This document shows, piece by piece, positions 52,985 to 60,949 of a stretch of 64,000 nt of DNA. This DNA is from Muricoccus roseus (lineage in GTDB: Bacteria; Pseudomonadota; Alphaproteobacteria; Acetobacterales; Acetobacteraceae). The stretch is from assembly GCF_900141905.1 (NCBI RefSeq), contig NZ_FQZF01000011.1:62001-126000 (forward strand). The letters are read 5' to 3'. Position 1 is the stretch's first letter. Each line of letters starts with the position of its first letter. The translations under genes and the position numbers were made by a program. The notes beneath the pieces were generated by a model. The model was given only the letters and a program-made list of their open reading frames with translations, was not told the DNA's origin and did no database searches.

Positions 52985-54646
52985 TCAGGCGAGCCTCACG
53001 ATCCGGTCGGCCCTGGCGGCCAGGCGCGGGGAATGGGTGGCGATCAGGGTGGTGCGGCCACGCGCGCCGTCGAGGATGACCGGGATCATCGCGGCCTCTG
53101 CTTCCGCATCCAGATGCGCGGTGGGCTCGTCCAGCAGCAGGATGGGCGCATCCTTCAGCAGGGCGCGCGCCAGGGCGATGCGCCGGCGCTCGCCGCCGGA
53201 AAGCCCGCCGCCGCGCTCGTCCAGCACGGAATCCAGCCCCTCCGGCCGCTCCCGCAGCATCCGCCCCAGCCCCGCGCGCTCCGCGGCCTCCGCGATCTCA
53301 TGCGCCGGCGCATCCTGGCGGGAGAGGGCGACATTGGCCGCGATGCTGCCGGGGACGATGAGCGGCGCCTGGCCCATCCAGGCGATGGAGGGCGCGAAGG
53401 ACCCGGCCTCGGACAGGAGAAGCCCGTCCACCAGCACCTCGCCCCCTGTCAGTGGCGCGAGGCCGAGCAGGAGGTTCAGCAGCGTGGTCTTGCCCGAGCC
53501 GCTGGGGCCGAGCAGCGCCACCACCTCGCCCGGCCCGATCTCGAGCCCGAAGTTATCGACCGCCGCGCGGTCCTCGCCGGGATAGCGGATGGTCACGCCC
53601 CGGAAGCGGATGGCGGGCGCGCGGGGGATCGGCCTGGCCAGGGCGGCGGGGCTACGCGCCAGGGCCTCGAGCGCCTCCAGCCGGTCGGCGGCGGTCTCGG
53701 CCGCCTGCTTGTCGTGATAGGCGGCGGCGAGGCGCCGCATGGGCGCGTAGAATTCGGGTGCGAGGGCCAGCACGAAGAAGGCCGGGCCGAGGGTCAGGCT
53801 TTCCGGCACGGGGAAGGGCAGCAGCCCCAGCAGGTTGAAGCCCGCATAGACCGCGACCAGCGCGACGGAGAGAGCGGCGAAGAATTCCAGCGCGCCGGAG
53901 GAGAGAAAGGCGAGGCGCAGCACCCCCATGGTGCGCCCCCGCAGTTCCTCCGCCGCACCCGAGAGGCGCCGAGTCTCGGCGGCCTCGGCCTGGAAGGCCA
54001 GCACGGCCGGAAGGCTCCGCACCCGGTCCGCGAACAGGGCGGAGAGGCGCGAAAGGGCCTCGAATTGCCGCCGCGCCTGGTCCGCCGCGGCGCCGCCAGC
54101 AAGCGCCATGGCGAGGATGAAGGGAACCAGCGTCGCCGCCAGGATGCCCGCGCTGAGGGGGCTGGCGACGGCCGTCGCGCCCAGGACGAGGAAGGGGACG
54201 AGGCCCGCCGCGCGGCGGGCCGGCAGGAACCGGGCGACATAGCCGTCCAGCGCCTCCACCTCATCCACCGCCGAGGCCATGAGGCTGCCCACCGGCGGCC
54301 TTTCCCCGGCTGGGATGGCCAGGCTGGCCACGGTGATCCGGCGGCGCAGGGCGGTCTTCACCCGCCGCGCCGCCTCGGCCCCCGCCCGGGCGGAGAGCGT
54401 GGCGCAGGCCCCGCGACCGGCGGCCGAGACCACGCCCAACGCCAGCCAGGGCCAGGCGGCCGCCATCCCGCCCTCCAGCGCACCCAGCCCGCCCGCCAGG
54501 GCACCGGCGAAGCCGATGGCCGCAACCCCGTCCAGCAGCAGCAGCCCGGTGGCCAGGCCGTTCCAGCGGCCACCCGCCCTGGCGGCCTCCTTCAGCCAAG
54601 CCTGACGGCGGGCGTTGCGTTGCTTGTCCGGGGCGGGCTGCGACAT
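52985..54646 (-). CDS. cydD: Thiol reductant ABC exporter subunit CydD
   Basis: A 553-residue half-transporter with a membrane domain (about 30-310) and ABC domain (Walker A GPSGSGKT, LSGGERRRI, ILLLDEPTAHLD). The ATG at 54646 has GAGGG 5 bases upstream; longer starts lack a site. First gene of cydDC, divergent from cydA, with an FNR-like box between them. Confidence 0.92.
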   Translation of the reverse strand: MSQPAPDKQRNARRQAWLKEAARAGGRWNGLATGLLLLDGVAAIGFAGALAGGLGALEGGMAAAWPWLALGVVSAAGRGACATLSARAGAEAARRVKTALRRRITVASLAIPAGERPPVGSLMASAVDEVEALDGYVARFLPARRAAGLVPFLVLGATAVASPLSAGILAATLVPFILAMALAGGAAADQARRQFEALSRLSALFADRVRSLPAVLAFQAEAAETRRLSGAAEELRGRTMGVLRLAFLSSGALEFFAALSVALVAVYAGFNLLGLLPFPVPESLTLGPAFFVLALAPEFYAPMRRLAAAYHDKQAAETAADRLEALEALARSPAALARPIPRAPAIRFRGVTIRYPGEDRAAVDNFGLEIGPGEVVALLGPSGSGKTTLLNLLLGLAPLTGGEVLVDGLLLSEAGSFAPSIAWMGQAPLIVPGSIAANVALSRQDAPAHEIAEAAERAGLGRMLRERPEGLDSVLDERGGGLSGGERRRIALARALLKDAPILLLDEPTAHLDAEAEAAMIPVILDGARGRTTLIATHSPRLAARADRIVRLA

Positions 54647-54680
54647 GCCTTCCCTCTCGCCCATCAGGGGAGGCGCTACC

Positions 54681-54694
54681 TTGATCCATGTCAG
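54681..54694. promoter_or_regulatory. FNR/FixK-type box between cydD and cydA
   Basis: TTGATCCATGTCAG fits TTGAY-N4-RTCAA with one mismatch at the last base. It lies 90 bp before the cydA ATG and 35 bp before the cydD ATG. The FNR-like protein encoded 3 kb away has the E-x-x-S-R recognition helix that reads TTGAT. Confidence 0.6.
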
Positions 54695-54783
54695 GGCAGG
54701 CGAGGCGCCCCGGGCGCCTATTGCCGCCACCCGAGAGCGGACCGCCCGCATGCGCGCGGCCGCCAGTTGGGCGGAGCAAACCT

Positions 54784-56352
54784 ATGGATCCCGGCGTCGT
54801 AGACCTGTCGCGGCTGCAATTCGCGCTGACCGCGCTCTACCACTTCCTCTTCGTGCCGCTGACCCTCGGCCTCTCCTTCATGCTCGTCATCATGGAGAGC
54901 GTCTATGTCATGACCGGCCGCCCGATCTGGCGCACGGTCACGCAGTTCTGGGGCACCATCTTCGGCATCAACTTCGTGCTCGGCGTCGCCACCGGGCTCA
55001 CCATGGAATTCCAGTTCGGCACGAACTGGTCCTACTTCTCCCATTATGTGGGCGACATCTTCGGCGCGCCGCTGGCGATCGAGGGCCTGATGGCCTTCTT
55101 CCTGGAGGCGACCTTCGTCGGGCTGATGTTCTTCGGCTGGGAGCGGCTGTCGAAGCTCGGCCATCTCTTCGCGACCTTCATGGTGGCGCTGGGCACCAAC
55201 TTCTCCGCGCTCTGGATCCTCATCGCCAATGGCTGGATGCAGAACCCGGTGGGCGCCGCCTTCAACCCGGAGACGATGCGCATGGAGGTGACGGACTTCG
55301 GCGCCGTGCTGTTCAACCCCATCGCGCAGGCGAAGTTCGTCCACACCGTCTCGGCCGGCTATGTCATCGCCGCCGTGCTCGTGCTCGGCGTCTCGGCGCT
55401 CTACCTGCTGCGCGGGCACTGGGTCGGATTCGCGCGGCGCTCGATGACGGTGGCCGCCGCCTTTGGCCTGGCCTCCTCGCTCTCCGTCGTCGTGCTGGGT
55501 GACGAATCCGGCTACGCGCTGACCGACAACCAGCGCATGAAGCTGGCCGCCATCGAGGCCGCCTGGCACACCGAACCCGCGCCGGCCGGGCTGACCCTCT
55601 TCGGCCTGCCCAACAGCACCACACGCCACACCGACTATGCCGTGAACATCCCCTGGGTGCTCGGCGTCATCGCGACCCGCAGCCTGGACAAGCAGGTGAC
55701 GGGCATGAGCGAGCTGGTGCTGCTGGCGCAGGAGCGGATCGAATCCGGCCGCCTCGCCTTCGGCGCGGTGGAGGCTCTCAAGGCCAACCCGAGTGACGCC
55801 GCGGCGCGGGAGGTCTTCGCCCGCCATGGCCGCGACCTCGGCTACGGCCTCCTCCTCACCCGCTATGTCGCGGACCCGCGCGAGGCGACGGCGGAGCAGA
55901 TCCGGCAGGCCGCCTGGGACACCGTGCCCAACGTGCCGCTGATGTTCTGGAGCTTCCGCATCATGGCCTTCATCGGCTTTGCCATGATCGCGCTCTTCGC
56001 CACCGCCTTTCTGCTCTGCAGCCTGCGGAAGTTCGACCAGCGCTGGTTCCTGCGCCTGGCCGTGCTCGCCATCCCGCTGCCCTGGATCGCGGCGGAGCTG
56101 GGCTGGGTGCTGGCCGAGCTGGGCCGACAGCCCTGGGCGATCGAGGGCGTGCTGCCGACCTTCCTCGGCGTCTCCTCCCTCAGCCGGGCGGAACTGTGGA
56201 TGACGCTGGCCGGCTTCACCCTCGTCTATGGCGTGCTCGCCGTGATCGAGGTCGGGCTCATCATCCGCACGGTGAAGAAGGGACCCTTCGCCGGGCATGA
56301 GGACCCGAACCCCGCCCCCGGCTCGCTGCCCGCCACCCCCATGGTCGCCTGA
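54784..56352 (+). CDS. cydA: Cytochrome bd ubiquinol oxidase subunit I
   Basis: A 522-residue membrane subunit, the same length as in E. coli. Haem ligands His20, His187 and Met394 match E. coli His19, His186 and Met393; Glu100/Glu108 match Glu99/Glu107; Lys253 and Glu258 of the quinol loop are kept, and the loop is of the long type (GRLAFGAVEALKANP). High-affinity oxygen reduction at low oxygen. ATG 54784 gives MDPGVVDLSRLQFA. Confidence 0.97.
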   Translation: MDPGVVDLSRLQFALTALYHFLFVPLTLGLSFMLVIMESVYVMTGRPIWRTVTQFWGTIFGINFVLGVATGLTMEFQFGTNWSYFSHYVGDIFGAPLAIEGLMAFFLEATFVGLMFFGWERLSKLGHLFATFMVALGTNFSALWILIANGWMQNPVGAAFNPETMRMEVTDFGAVLFNPIAQAKFVHTVSAGYVIAAVLVLGVSALYLLRGHWVGFARRSMTVAAAFGLASSLSVVVLGDESGYALTDNQRMKLAAIEAAWHTEPAPAGLTLFGLPNSTTRHTDYAVNIPWVLGVIATRSLDKQVTGMSELVLLAQERIESGRLAFGAVEALKANPSDAAAREVFARHGRDLGYGLLLTRYVADPREATAEQIRQAAWDTVPNVPLMFWSFRIMAFIGFAMIALFATAFLLCSLRKFDQRWFLRLAVLAIPLPWIAAELGWVLAELGRQPWAIEGVLPTFLGVSSLSRAELWMTLAGFTLVYGVLAVIEVGLIIRTVKKGPFAGHEDPNPAPGSLPATPMVA

Positions 56353-56366
56353 AGGAGGGGACCGTC

Positions 56367-57515
56367 ATGGATCTCGCATTCGACTACGCCGCGCTGCGGC
56401 TGATCTGGTGGGGCCTGATGGGCGTCCTGCTCATCGGCTTCGCCCTCACCGATGGGTGGGACCTCGGCGCCGCCGCCCTGCTGCCCTTCGTCGCCAAGAC
56501 CGATGTGGAGCGGCGGATGGTCATCAACGCCGTCGGCCAAACCTGGGAGGGCAACCAAGTGTGGTTCATCCTGGGCGGCGGCGCCATCTTCGCCGCCTGG
56601 CCCTTCGTCTATGCCGTCAGCTTCTCCGGCTTCTATCTCGCCATGTTCGCGGTGCTGGCGGCGCTGATCCTGCGGCCGGTGGGCTTCAAGTACCGCTCCA
56701 AGAGGCCCGACCCTGCCTGGCGCGCACGCTGGGACTGGGCGCTCTTCATCGGCGGCTTCGTCCCCAGCCTCGTCTTCGGCGTCGCCGTGGGCAACGTGCT
56801 GCAAGGCGTGCCCTTCCGGCTGGATGGCAACCTGCGCGCCTTCTACGAGGGCAGCTTCTTCGGCCTGTTCACGCCCTTCACCCTGCTCTGCGGCTTGCTC
56901 TCGGTGGCGATGATCGTGCTGCATGGCGCGGCCTATCTCTCCATCCGGATCGAGCGCGGGCCGGTGCATGACCGGGCCCGGCGGTTCGGGACGGTGGCGG
57001 CCCTGCTCTCGCTGGCCCTCTTCGCCGCGGGCTGGGCCTTCGTGGCCTGGGGCGATCTCGGCTTCCGCATCACCAGCGCGGTGGACCCGGTGGGCCCCTC
57101 CAACCCCCTCCGCACCACCTCGGTGCGGGAGACCGGCGCCTGGCTGGCCAACTACGCCGCCCATCCCTGGATGATGATCGCCCCCGCCCTGGGCTTCCTC
57201 GGCGCCGCGCTCGCGCTGCTCGGCATCCGGGCGAAGTGGGAGGTGCCGGCCTTCGCGGGCTCCTCGCTTTCCGCGCTCGGGATCATCGCCACGGTCGGGC
57301 TGAGCATGTTCCCCTACATCCTGCCCAGCTCGATTGACCCCACCTCCAGCCTCACCGTCTGGAACGCCTCCTCCTCGCAGAGGACGCTGTTCATCATGGT
57401 GGTGGTCACCGTGATCTTCCTCCCCCTCGTCCTCGCCTACACCGCCTGGGTCTTCCGGGTGCTGTGGGGCCGGGTGACGACGGAGGAGGTCGGCCGCAAC
57501 CCCCACTTCTACTGA
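56367..57515 (+). CDS. cydB: Cytochrome bd ubiquinol oxidase subunit II
   Basis: A 382-residue membrane subunit; IWWGLMGVLLIGFALTDGWDLG, NAVGQTWEGNQVWFI and the C-terminal SMFPYILPSS are CydB signatures. AAGGAGG ribosome-binding site, 14 bp behind cydA. Forms the oxidase with CydA and CydX. Confidence 0.97.
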   Translation: MDLAFDYAALRLIWWGLMGVLLIGFALTDGWDLGAAALLPFVAKTDVERRMVINAVGQTWEGNQVWFILGGGAIFAAWPFVYAVSFSGFYLAMFAVLAALILRPVGFKYRSKRPDPAWRARWDWALFIGGFVPSLVFGVAVGNVLQGVPFRLDGNLRAFYEGSFFGLFTPFTLLCGLLSVAMIVLHGAAYLSIRIERGPVHDRARRFGTVAALLSLALFAAGWAFVAWGDLGFRITSAVDPVGPSNPLRTTSVRETGAWLANYAAHPWMMIAPALGFLGAALALLGIRAKWEVPAFAGSSLSALGIIATVGLSMFPYILPSSIDPTSSLTVWNASSSQRTLFIMVVVTVIFLPLVLAYTAWVFRVLWGRVTTEEVGRNPHFY

Positions 57516-57528
57516 GAGGGAACCCGCC

Positions 57529-57645
57529 ATGTGGTACTTCGCCTGGGTCCTCGGCCTCGGCCTCGCCGTCACCTTCGGCGTGCTGAACGGCATCTGGCAC
57601 GAATTCCACCTGCCGCTGGACGACCGGGACCACCCCGCGGCCTGA
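57529..57645 (+). CDS. cydX: Cytochrome bd oxidase small subunit CydX
   Basis: A 38-residue single-helix protein reading MWYFAWVLGLGLAVTFGVLN and ending DHPAA. The MWYFAW start and one transmembrane helix are diagnostic of CydX (37 residues in E. coli), which stabilises haem b558/d in the CydAB complex. GAGAGGGAA ribosome-binding site, 13 bp behind cydB. Easily missed because of its length. Confidence 0.93.
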   Translation: MWYFAWVLGLGLAVTFGVLNGIWHEFHLPLDDRDHPAA

Positions 57646-57666
57646 GCCGCGCCGGGAAGGCATGAG

Positions 57667-57690
57667 GGGGTGGCCGAAAGGCCACCCCTT
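57667..57690 (+). terminator. Terminator after cydX
   Basis: GGGGTGGCC (57667-57675), GAAA tetraloop, GGCCACCCC (57680-57688), then TTCC. A perfect 9-bp stem 21 bases after the cydX stop; the U tract is short. Confidence 0.7.
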
Positions 57691-57789
57691 CCGCGGCATT
57701 CCGCCGACGCGACCCGCCTACCCGCATATTCCAGTCCAAAACGGACCAGTCGCTCCCTATAATCACGAAATCGTCAGGAGGGCCGCACC

Positions 57790-58482
57790 ATCAGCACCGT
57801 CTGTTCCGATTGCGCGGTCCGCGACCAATCGCTCTGCGGCAGCCTGAGCGACGAGGAACTGACCGCCCTCAACCGAATCGGCCGCCAGCGCCGCCTGGCC
57901 CGGGGCGAGACCCTCGTCTGGGCGGGGGAGGAGGCGGTTCTCTGCGCCAACCTCCTCTCCGGCGTGCTCAAGCTCAGCGCCGCCACGGCGGATGGGCGGG
58001 AGCAGATCGTCGGCCTGCTCTACCCCGCCGATTTCGTCGGACGCCCCTTCGCGGAGGAGGCGGAGCACAGCGTCACCGCCCTGACCGATGTCGAGCTCTG
58101 CGTCTTCCCCCGCAAGCCCTTCGAGGCGGCGCTGGAGAACCATGTGCGGATGGAGCGGCTGCTGCTCCGCCGCACCCTGGCCGCGCTGGACGAGGCGCGG
58201 GCGCGCATGCTCATGCTCGGCCGCAAGACCGCCGAGGAGAAGGTGGCCAGCTTCCTTCTGGACATGGCGCATCATCTCGGCGGCCCACGCCAGCCGGGGG
58301 AGACGAGCTTCGACCTGCCCCTCACCCGGGCGCAGATCGCCGATGTGCTGGGCCTGACCATCGAGACGGTCAGCCGCCAGATGACGAAGCTGAAGCGCGA
58401 TGGGCTGATCGGCCTGCCCTCGGGGCGCGTGGTCACCATCCGCGACCGCCGGGCCCTGCAGGAGCGTGCGGAGGCGGCCTGA
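57790..58482 (+). CDS. FNR-type oxygen-sensing regulator with apparent ATC start codon
   Basis: About 230 residues. The cluster cysteines Cys5, Cys8 and Cys16 (CSDCAVRDQSLC, C-x2-C-x7-C) and Cys104 (DVELCVF) match alphaproteobacterial FnrN/FnrL proteins that hold an oxygen-labile 4Fe-4S cluster. A cyclic-nucleotide-like beta-barrel and a C-terminal HTH (TRAQIADVLGLTIETVSRQM) follow; E-T-V-S-R reads TTGAT. No ATG, GTG or TTG exists in frame between the upstream stop (57760) and the GTG at 57964, which would cut off the cysteines and half the sensor. AGGAGGG at 57776-57782 is perfectly placed 7 bases before the ATC at 57790. Probably controls the adjacent cyd genes. Confidence 0.8.
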   Translation: MSTVCSDCAVRDQSLCGSLSDEELTALNRIGRQRRLARGETLVWAGEEAVLCANLLSGVLKLSAATADGREQIVGLLYPADFVGRPFAEEAEHSVTALTDVELCVFPRKPFEAALENHVRMERLLLRRTLAALDEARARMLMLGRKTAEEKVASFLLDMAHHLGGPRQPGETSFDLPLTRAQIADVLGLTIETVSRQMTKLKRDGLIGLPSGRVVTIRDRRALQERAEAA

Positions 58483-58492
58483 GCCGCGTTCC

Positions 58493-59038
58493 TCAGTTCA
58501 GCGCCGGCCCGGTCCGCAGGCAGGCGGAGAGCAGGGCATCCGTGCCGGGGGAGAGCCGCCGCCCGCAGAGGTTGAGGAGGGTCAGCTCCTCGAAGGCCAT
58601 GGCGCGGCGGCAGCCATCGAAGAAGCAGCGGAGCATGTAGCCCAGCGCCTCCGGGTCCTCGCCAGGGCCGGCCGCCTCCAGAGCGGCGCCGAGGTCCTGA
58701 GCGTGCACCGCATCCATGATGTGCTGCCCTCGGATCCGTTCCACCAGCGAACGCTCCACCGCCGAGGCGCCCTCCGGCGGCAGAAGGGATTCCAGCAGGT
58801 CATCCTCCCGCGCCTGATGCGGCGTGATCAGCGTGGTGAGATGGCGGGCCAGCTGCTGGCGTTCCCCATGGGGCGGCAGCCGGGGCAGGCCGTCGGCGAT
58901 GGCCTCCAGCCGGTCGCACAGGGCGCGCAGCACCACATGCTCGGCCACCAGCGCCTGGATCCGCCTCTCCGTCTGGTCGCGCCAGGAGTCGCAGAAGCGC
59001 TTCCTGGCCACCCCGCCGTCCAATCGATCGACCACCAT
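58493..59038 (-). CDS. Hemerythrin-like (HHE) domain protein
   Basis: A 181-residue helical protein. Histidines and acids in AEHVVLRALCDRLE, LTTLITPHQAREDDLLE (H-x3-E) and GQHIMDAVHAQDL are spaced as in HHE/hemerythrin di-iron bundles, which bind oxygen or nitric oxide, though one ligand set is imperfect. ATG 59038 has AAGGAGG 4 bases upstream. Convergent with the FNR-type gene and close to cytochrome bd, which fits a role in oxygen/NO sensing or repair. Confidence 0.7.
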   Translation of the reverse strand: MVVDRLDGGVARKRFCDSWRDQTERRIQALVAEHVVLRALCDRLEAIADGLPRLPPHGERQQLARHLTTLITPHQAREDDLLESLLPPEGASAVERSLVERIRGQHIMDAVHAQDLGAALEAAGPGEDPEALGYMLRCFFDGCRRAMAFEELTLLNLCGRRLSPGTDALLSACLRTGPALN

Positions 59039-59151
59039 CCGGCCTCCTTCGCCGCATGGGTTTGGGCCAGGCCGGGCCTTTCTGCTTTGACCTCGATCAA
59101 CGGCCGCCGATGAGGCGGCCCGGCCCGGAGACAGGCCTCCCTGAGGCGAAT

Positions 59152-59169
59152 GTGACATCGACGTGACAG
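59152..59169. promoter_or_regulatory. Pho-box-like direct repeat before DUF47-pit
   Basis: GTGACAT-CGAC-GTGACAG: two 7-bp repeats with 4-bp spacing. On the minus strand it reads CTGTCACGTCGATGTCAC, close to the PhoB box CTGTCAT-N4-CTGTCAT. It is 46 bases before the DUF47 start. Inferred. Confidence 0.5.
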
Positions 59170-59215
59170 CGGTTCTGGGCTAGGGGCAGCGCCGTCCGCC
59201 CCCCGGAGCCGTGCG

Positions 59216-59863
59216 ATGGTCCTGAAGCTCTTCCGTTTCCTCATGCCGCGGGACGACATCTTCGTGGCCGCCTTCTCGGCCCAGGCGGCGAAGACGGTGG
59301 AGGCCGCGCAGGTCTTCCGCGCCATGCTGGCCGAACCCGCGAACGCCCCCGCCCATCACGCCCAGCTCAGCCGCATCGAGCGCGAGGCGGATGACATCAA
59401 CCGCGCCACCATCCGCTCCATCCACCGCGTCTTCGTCACGCCCTTCGACCGCTCGGATATCCTGGCCCTGACCGATGCGCTGGATGACGTGATCGACCGC
59501 ATGAAGGATGCCGGCCGCCGCATGCTGCTCTACAAGGTGCCGGTCACGCCGCAGATGCTGGAGATGGCGGACTGCATCCTGCGCGCCTGCGAGCGGCTGC
59601 GGGACGGGATGCCGCTGCTGGGCGACATCTCGGGCAACGCCAAGGGCATCGCCGCCATGTGCGAGGCGGTGGATTCCATCGAGAGCGAGGCCGACCGCGC
59701 GCTGCAATCCGGCATGGACGAGCTGTTCGGCGGCGCGGTGGACGGCCCCTCCCCCGGCCACAAGCTGATGGTGCAGATGGTCTATGACGGCATCGAGGCC
59801 GTGGCGGACCGCTGCGAGGATGTGACGGACCTCATCCAGGCCGTCATGATCGAACAGGTCTGA
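59216..59863 (+). CDS. DUF47/PhoU-like phosphate transport accessory protein
   Basis: A 215-residue helical protein of the DUF47 (YkaA) family, distantly related to PhoU. EREADDINRATIRSIHRVFVTPFDRSDI is the diagnostic metal-binding segment, and a second copy (SIESEADRALQSGMDELF) follows as in PhoU-like three-helix repeats. Almost always encoded just before Pit, as here (17 bp), and thought to modulate it. Confidence 0.92.
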   Translation: MVLKLFRFLMPRDDIFVAAFSAQAAKTVEAAQVFRAMLAEPANAPAHHAQLSRIEREADDINRATIRSIHRVFVTPFDRSDILALTDALDDVIDRMKDAGRRMLLYKVPVTPQMLEMADCILRACERLRDGMPLLGDISGNAKGIAAMCEAVDSIESEADRALQSGMDELFGGAVDGPSPGHKLMVQMVYDGIEAVADRCEDVTDLIQAVMIEQV

Positions 59864-59880
59864 GCCGCGGGGCACGCCGC

Positions 59881-60891
59881 ATGACCGCCATGACCATCGG
59901 GATGCCGCTGCTCGTCAGCCTCATCCTCATCGCCCTGTTCTTCGATTTCCTGAACGGCCTGCACGACGCGGCCAATTCCATCGCCACCGTCGTCTCCACC
60001 CGCGTGCTCTCGCCGCGCGTCGCCGTGGTCTGGGCGGCCTTCTTCAACTTCATCGCCTTCCTGTTCTTCGGCCTGCATGTGGCCAACACCATCGGCAAGG
60101 GAATCATCTCGGCCGAGGTGGTCGATCCGCTGGTGGTCGGCGGCGCTCTGTTGGGCGCCATCGCCTGGAACGTCGCCACCTGGATCTGGGGCATCCCCTC
60201 CAGCTCCAGCCACGCCCTCGTCGGCGGGCTGATCGGGGCGGGCATCGCCAAGGCGGGGTTCTGGGCCGTGCTCTGGGGCGGGGTGGGCACCATCGCCTCC
60301 TTCATCGTCATCTCCCCCCTCGTCGGCTTCCTCCTCGCCCTCCTCCTCGTGCTCATCACCAGCTGGCTCTCGCGCCGGTCCACCCCCTTCGCGGTGGACC
60401 GGCGCTTCCGCGTGCTCCAGCTCCTGTCCTCCTCCCTCTTCAGCCTCGGCCATGGCGGCAACGACGCGCAGAAGACCATGGGGATCATCGCCATCCTGCT
60501 CTATTCGCAGGGGCTGCTGGGGCCCGAGTTCCACGTGCCCTTCTGGATCGTCATCTCCTGCCACGCGGCCATGGGGCTCGGCACGCTGATGGGCGGCTGG
60601 CGCATCGTGCGCACCATGGGCTCCCGCATCACCGATCTCCGGCCCATGCAGGGCTTCTGCGCGGAAACCGGCGGCGCGCTGTCCCTCTTCGGCGCCACTT
60701 GGCTCGGCATCCCCGTCTCCACCACCCACACCGTCACGGGCGCGATCGTGGGCGTGGGCGCCTCCCGCCGCGCCTCGGCGGTGCGCTGGGGGGTCGCGCG
60801 GCGGATCGTCTGGGCCTGGGTGGTCACCCTGCCCGCCGCCGCGGCGGTTGGGGCCCTCTGCTATTGGCTGGCGGCCGCGCTGCTGGGCTGA
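59881..60891 (+). CDS. pit: Low-affinity inorganic phosphate transporter PiT
   Basis: A 336-residue membrane transporter. The PiT signature appears twice, FDFLNGLHDAANSIATVVSTRVLSP near the N-terminus and LGHGGNDAQKTMGI in the second half; an ETGGALSLFGATWLGIPVSTTH segment is also typical. Proton- or metal-phosphate-coupled uptake. In operon with the DUF47 gene. Confidence 0.95.
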   Translation: MTAMTIGMPLLVSLILIALFFDFLNGLHDAANSIATVVSTRVLSPRVAVVWAAFFNFIAFLFFGLHVANTIGKGIISAEVVDPLVVGGALLGAIAWNVATWIWGIPSSSSHALVGGLIGAGIAKAGFWAVLWGGVGTIASFIVISPLVGFLLALLLVLITSWLSRRSTPFAVDRRFRVLQLLSSSLFSLGHGGNDAQKTMGIIAILLYSQGLLGPEFHVPFWIVISCHAAMGLGTLMGGWRIVRTMGSRITDLRPMQGFCAETGGALSLFGATWLGIPVSTTHTVTGAIVGVGASRRASAVRWGVARRIVWAWVVTLPAAAAVGALCYWLAAALLG

Positions 60892-60949
60892 GAAGGGCAC
60901 CGAAAAGCCCCTTCCCCCCGGCCCGCCCGGCGCCGACACTCCCGGCGCC

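Noticed and set aside
57964-58482. FNR-type gene starting at GTG 57964
   Set aside because: This start would remove the iron-sulfur cysteines and half of the sensor barrel and has no ribosome-binding site; the conserved sequence clearly continues upstream.
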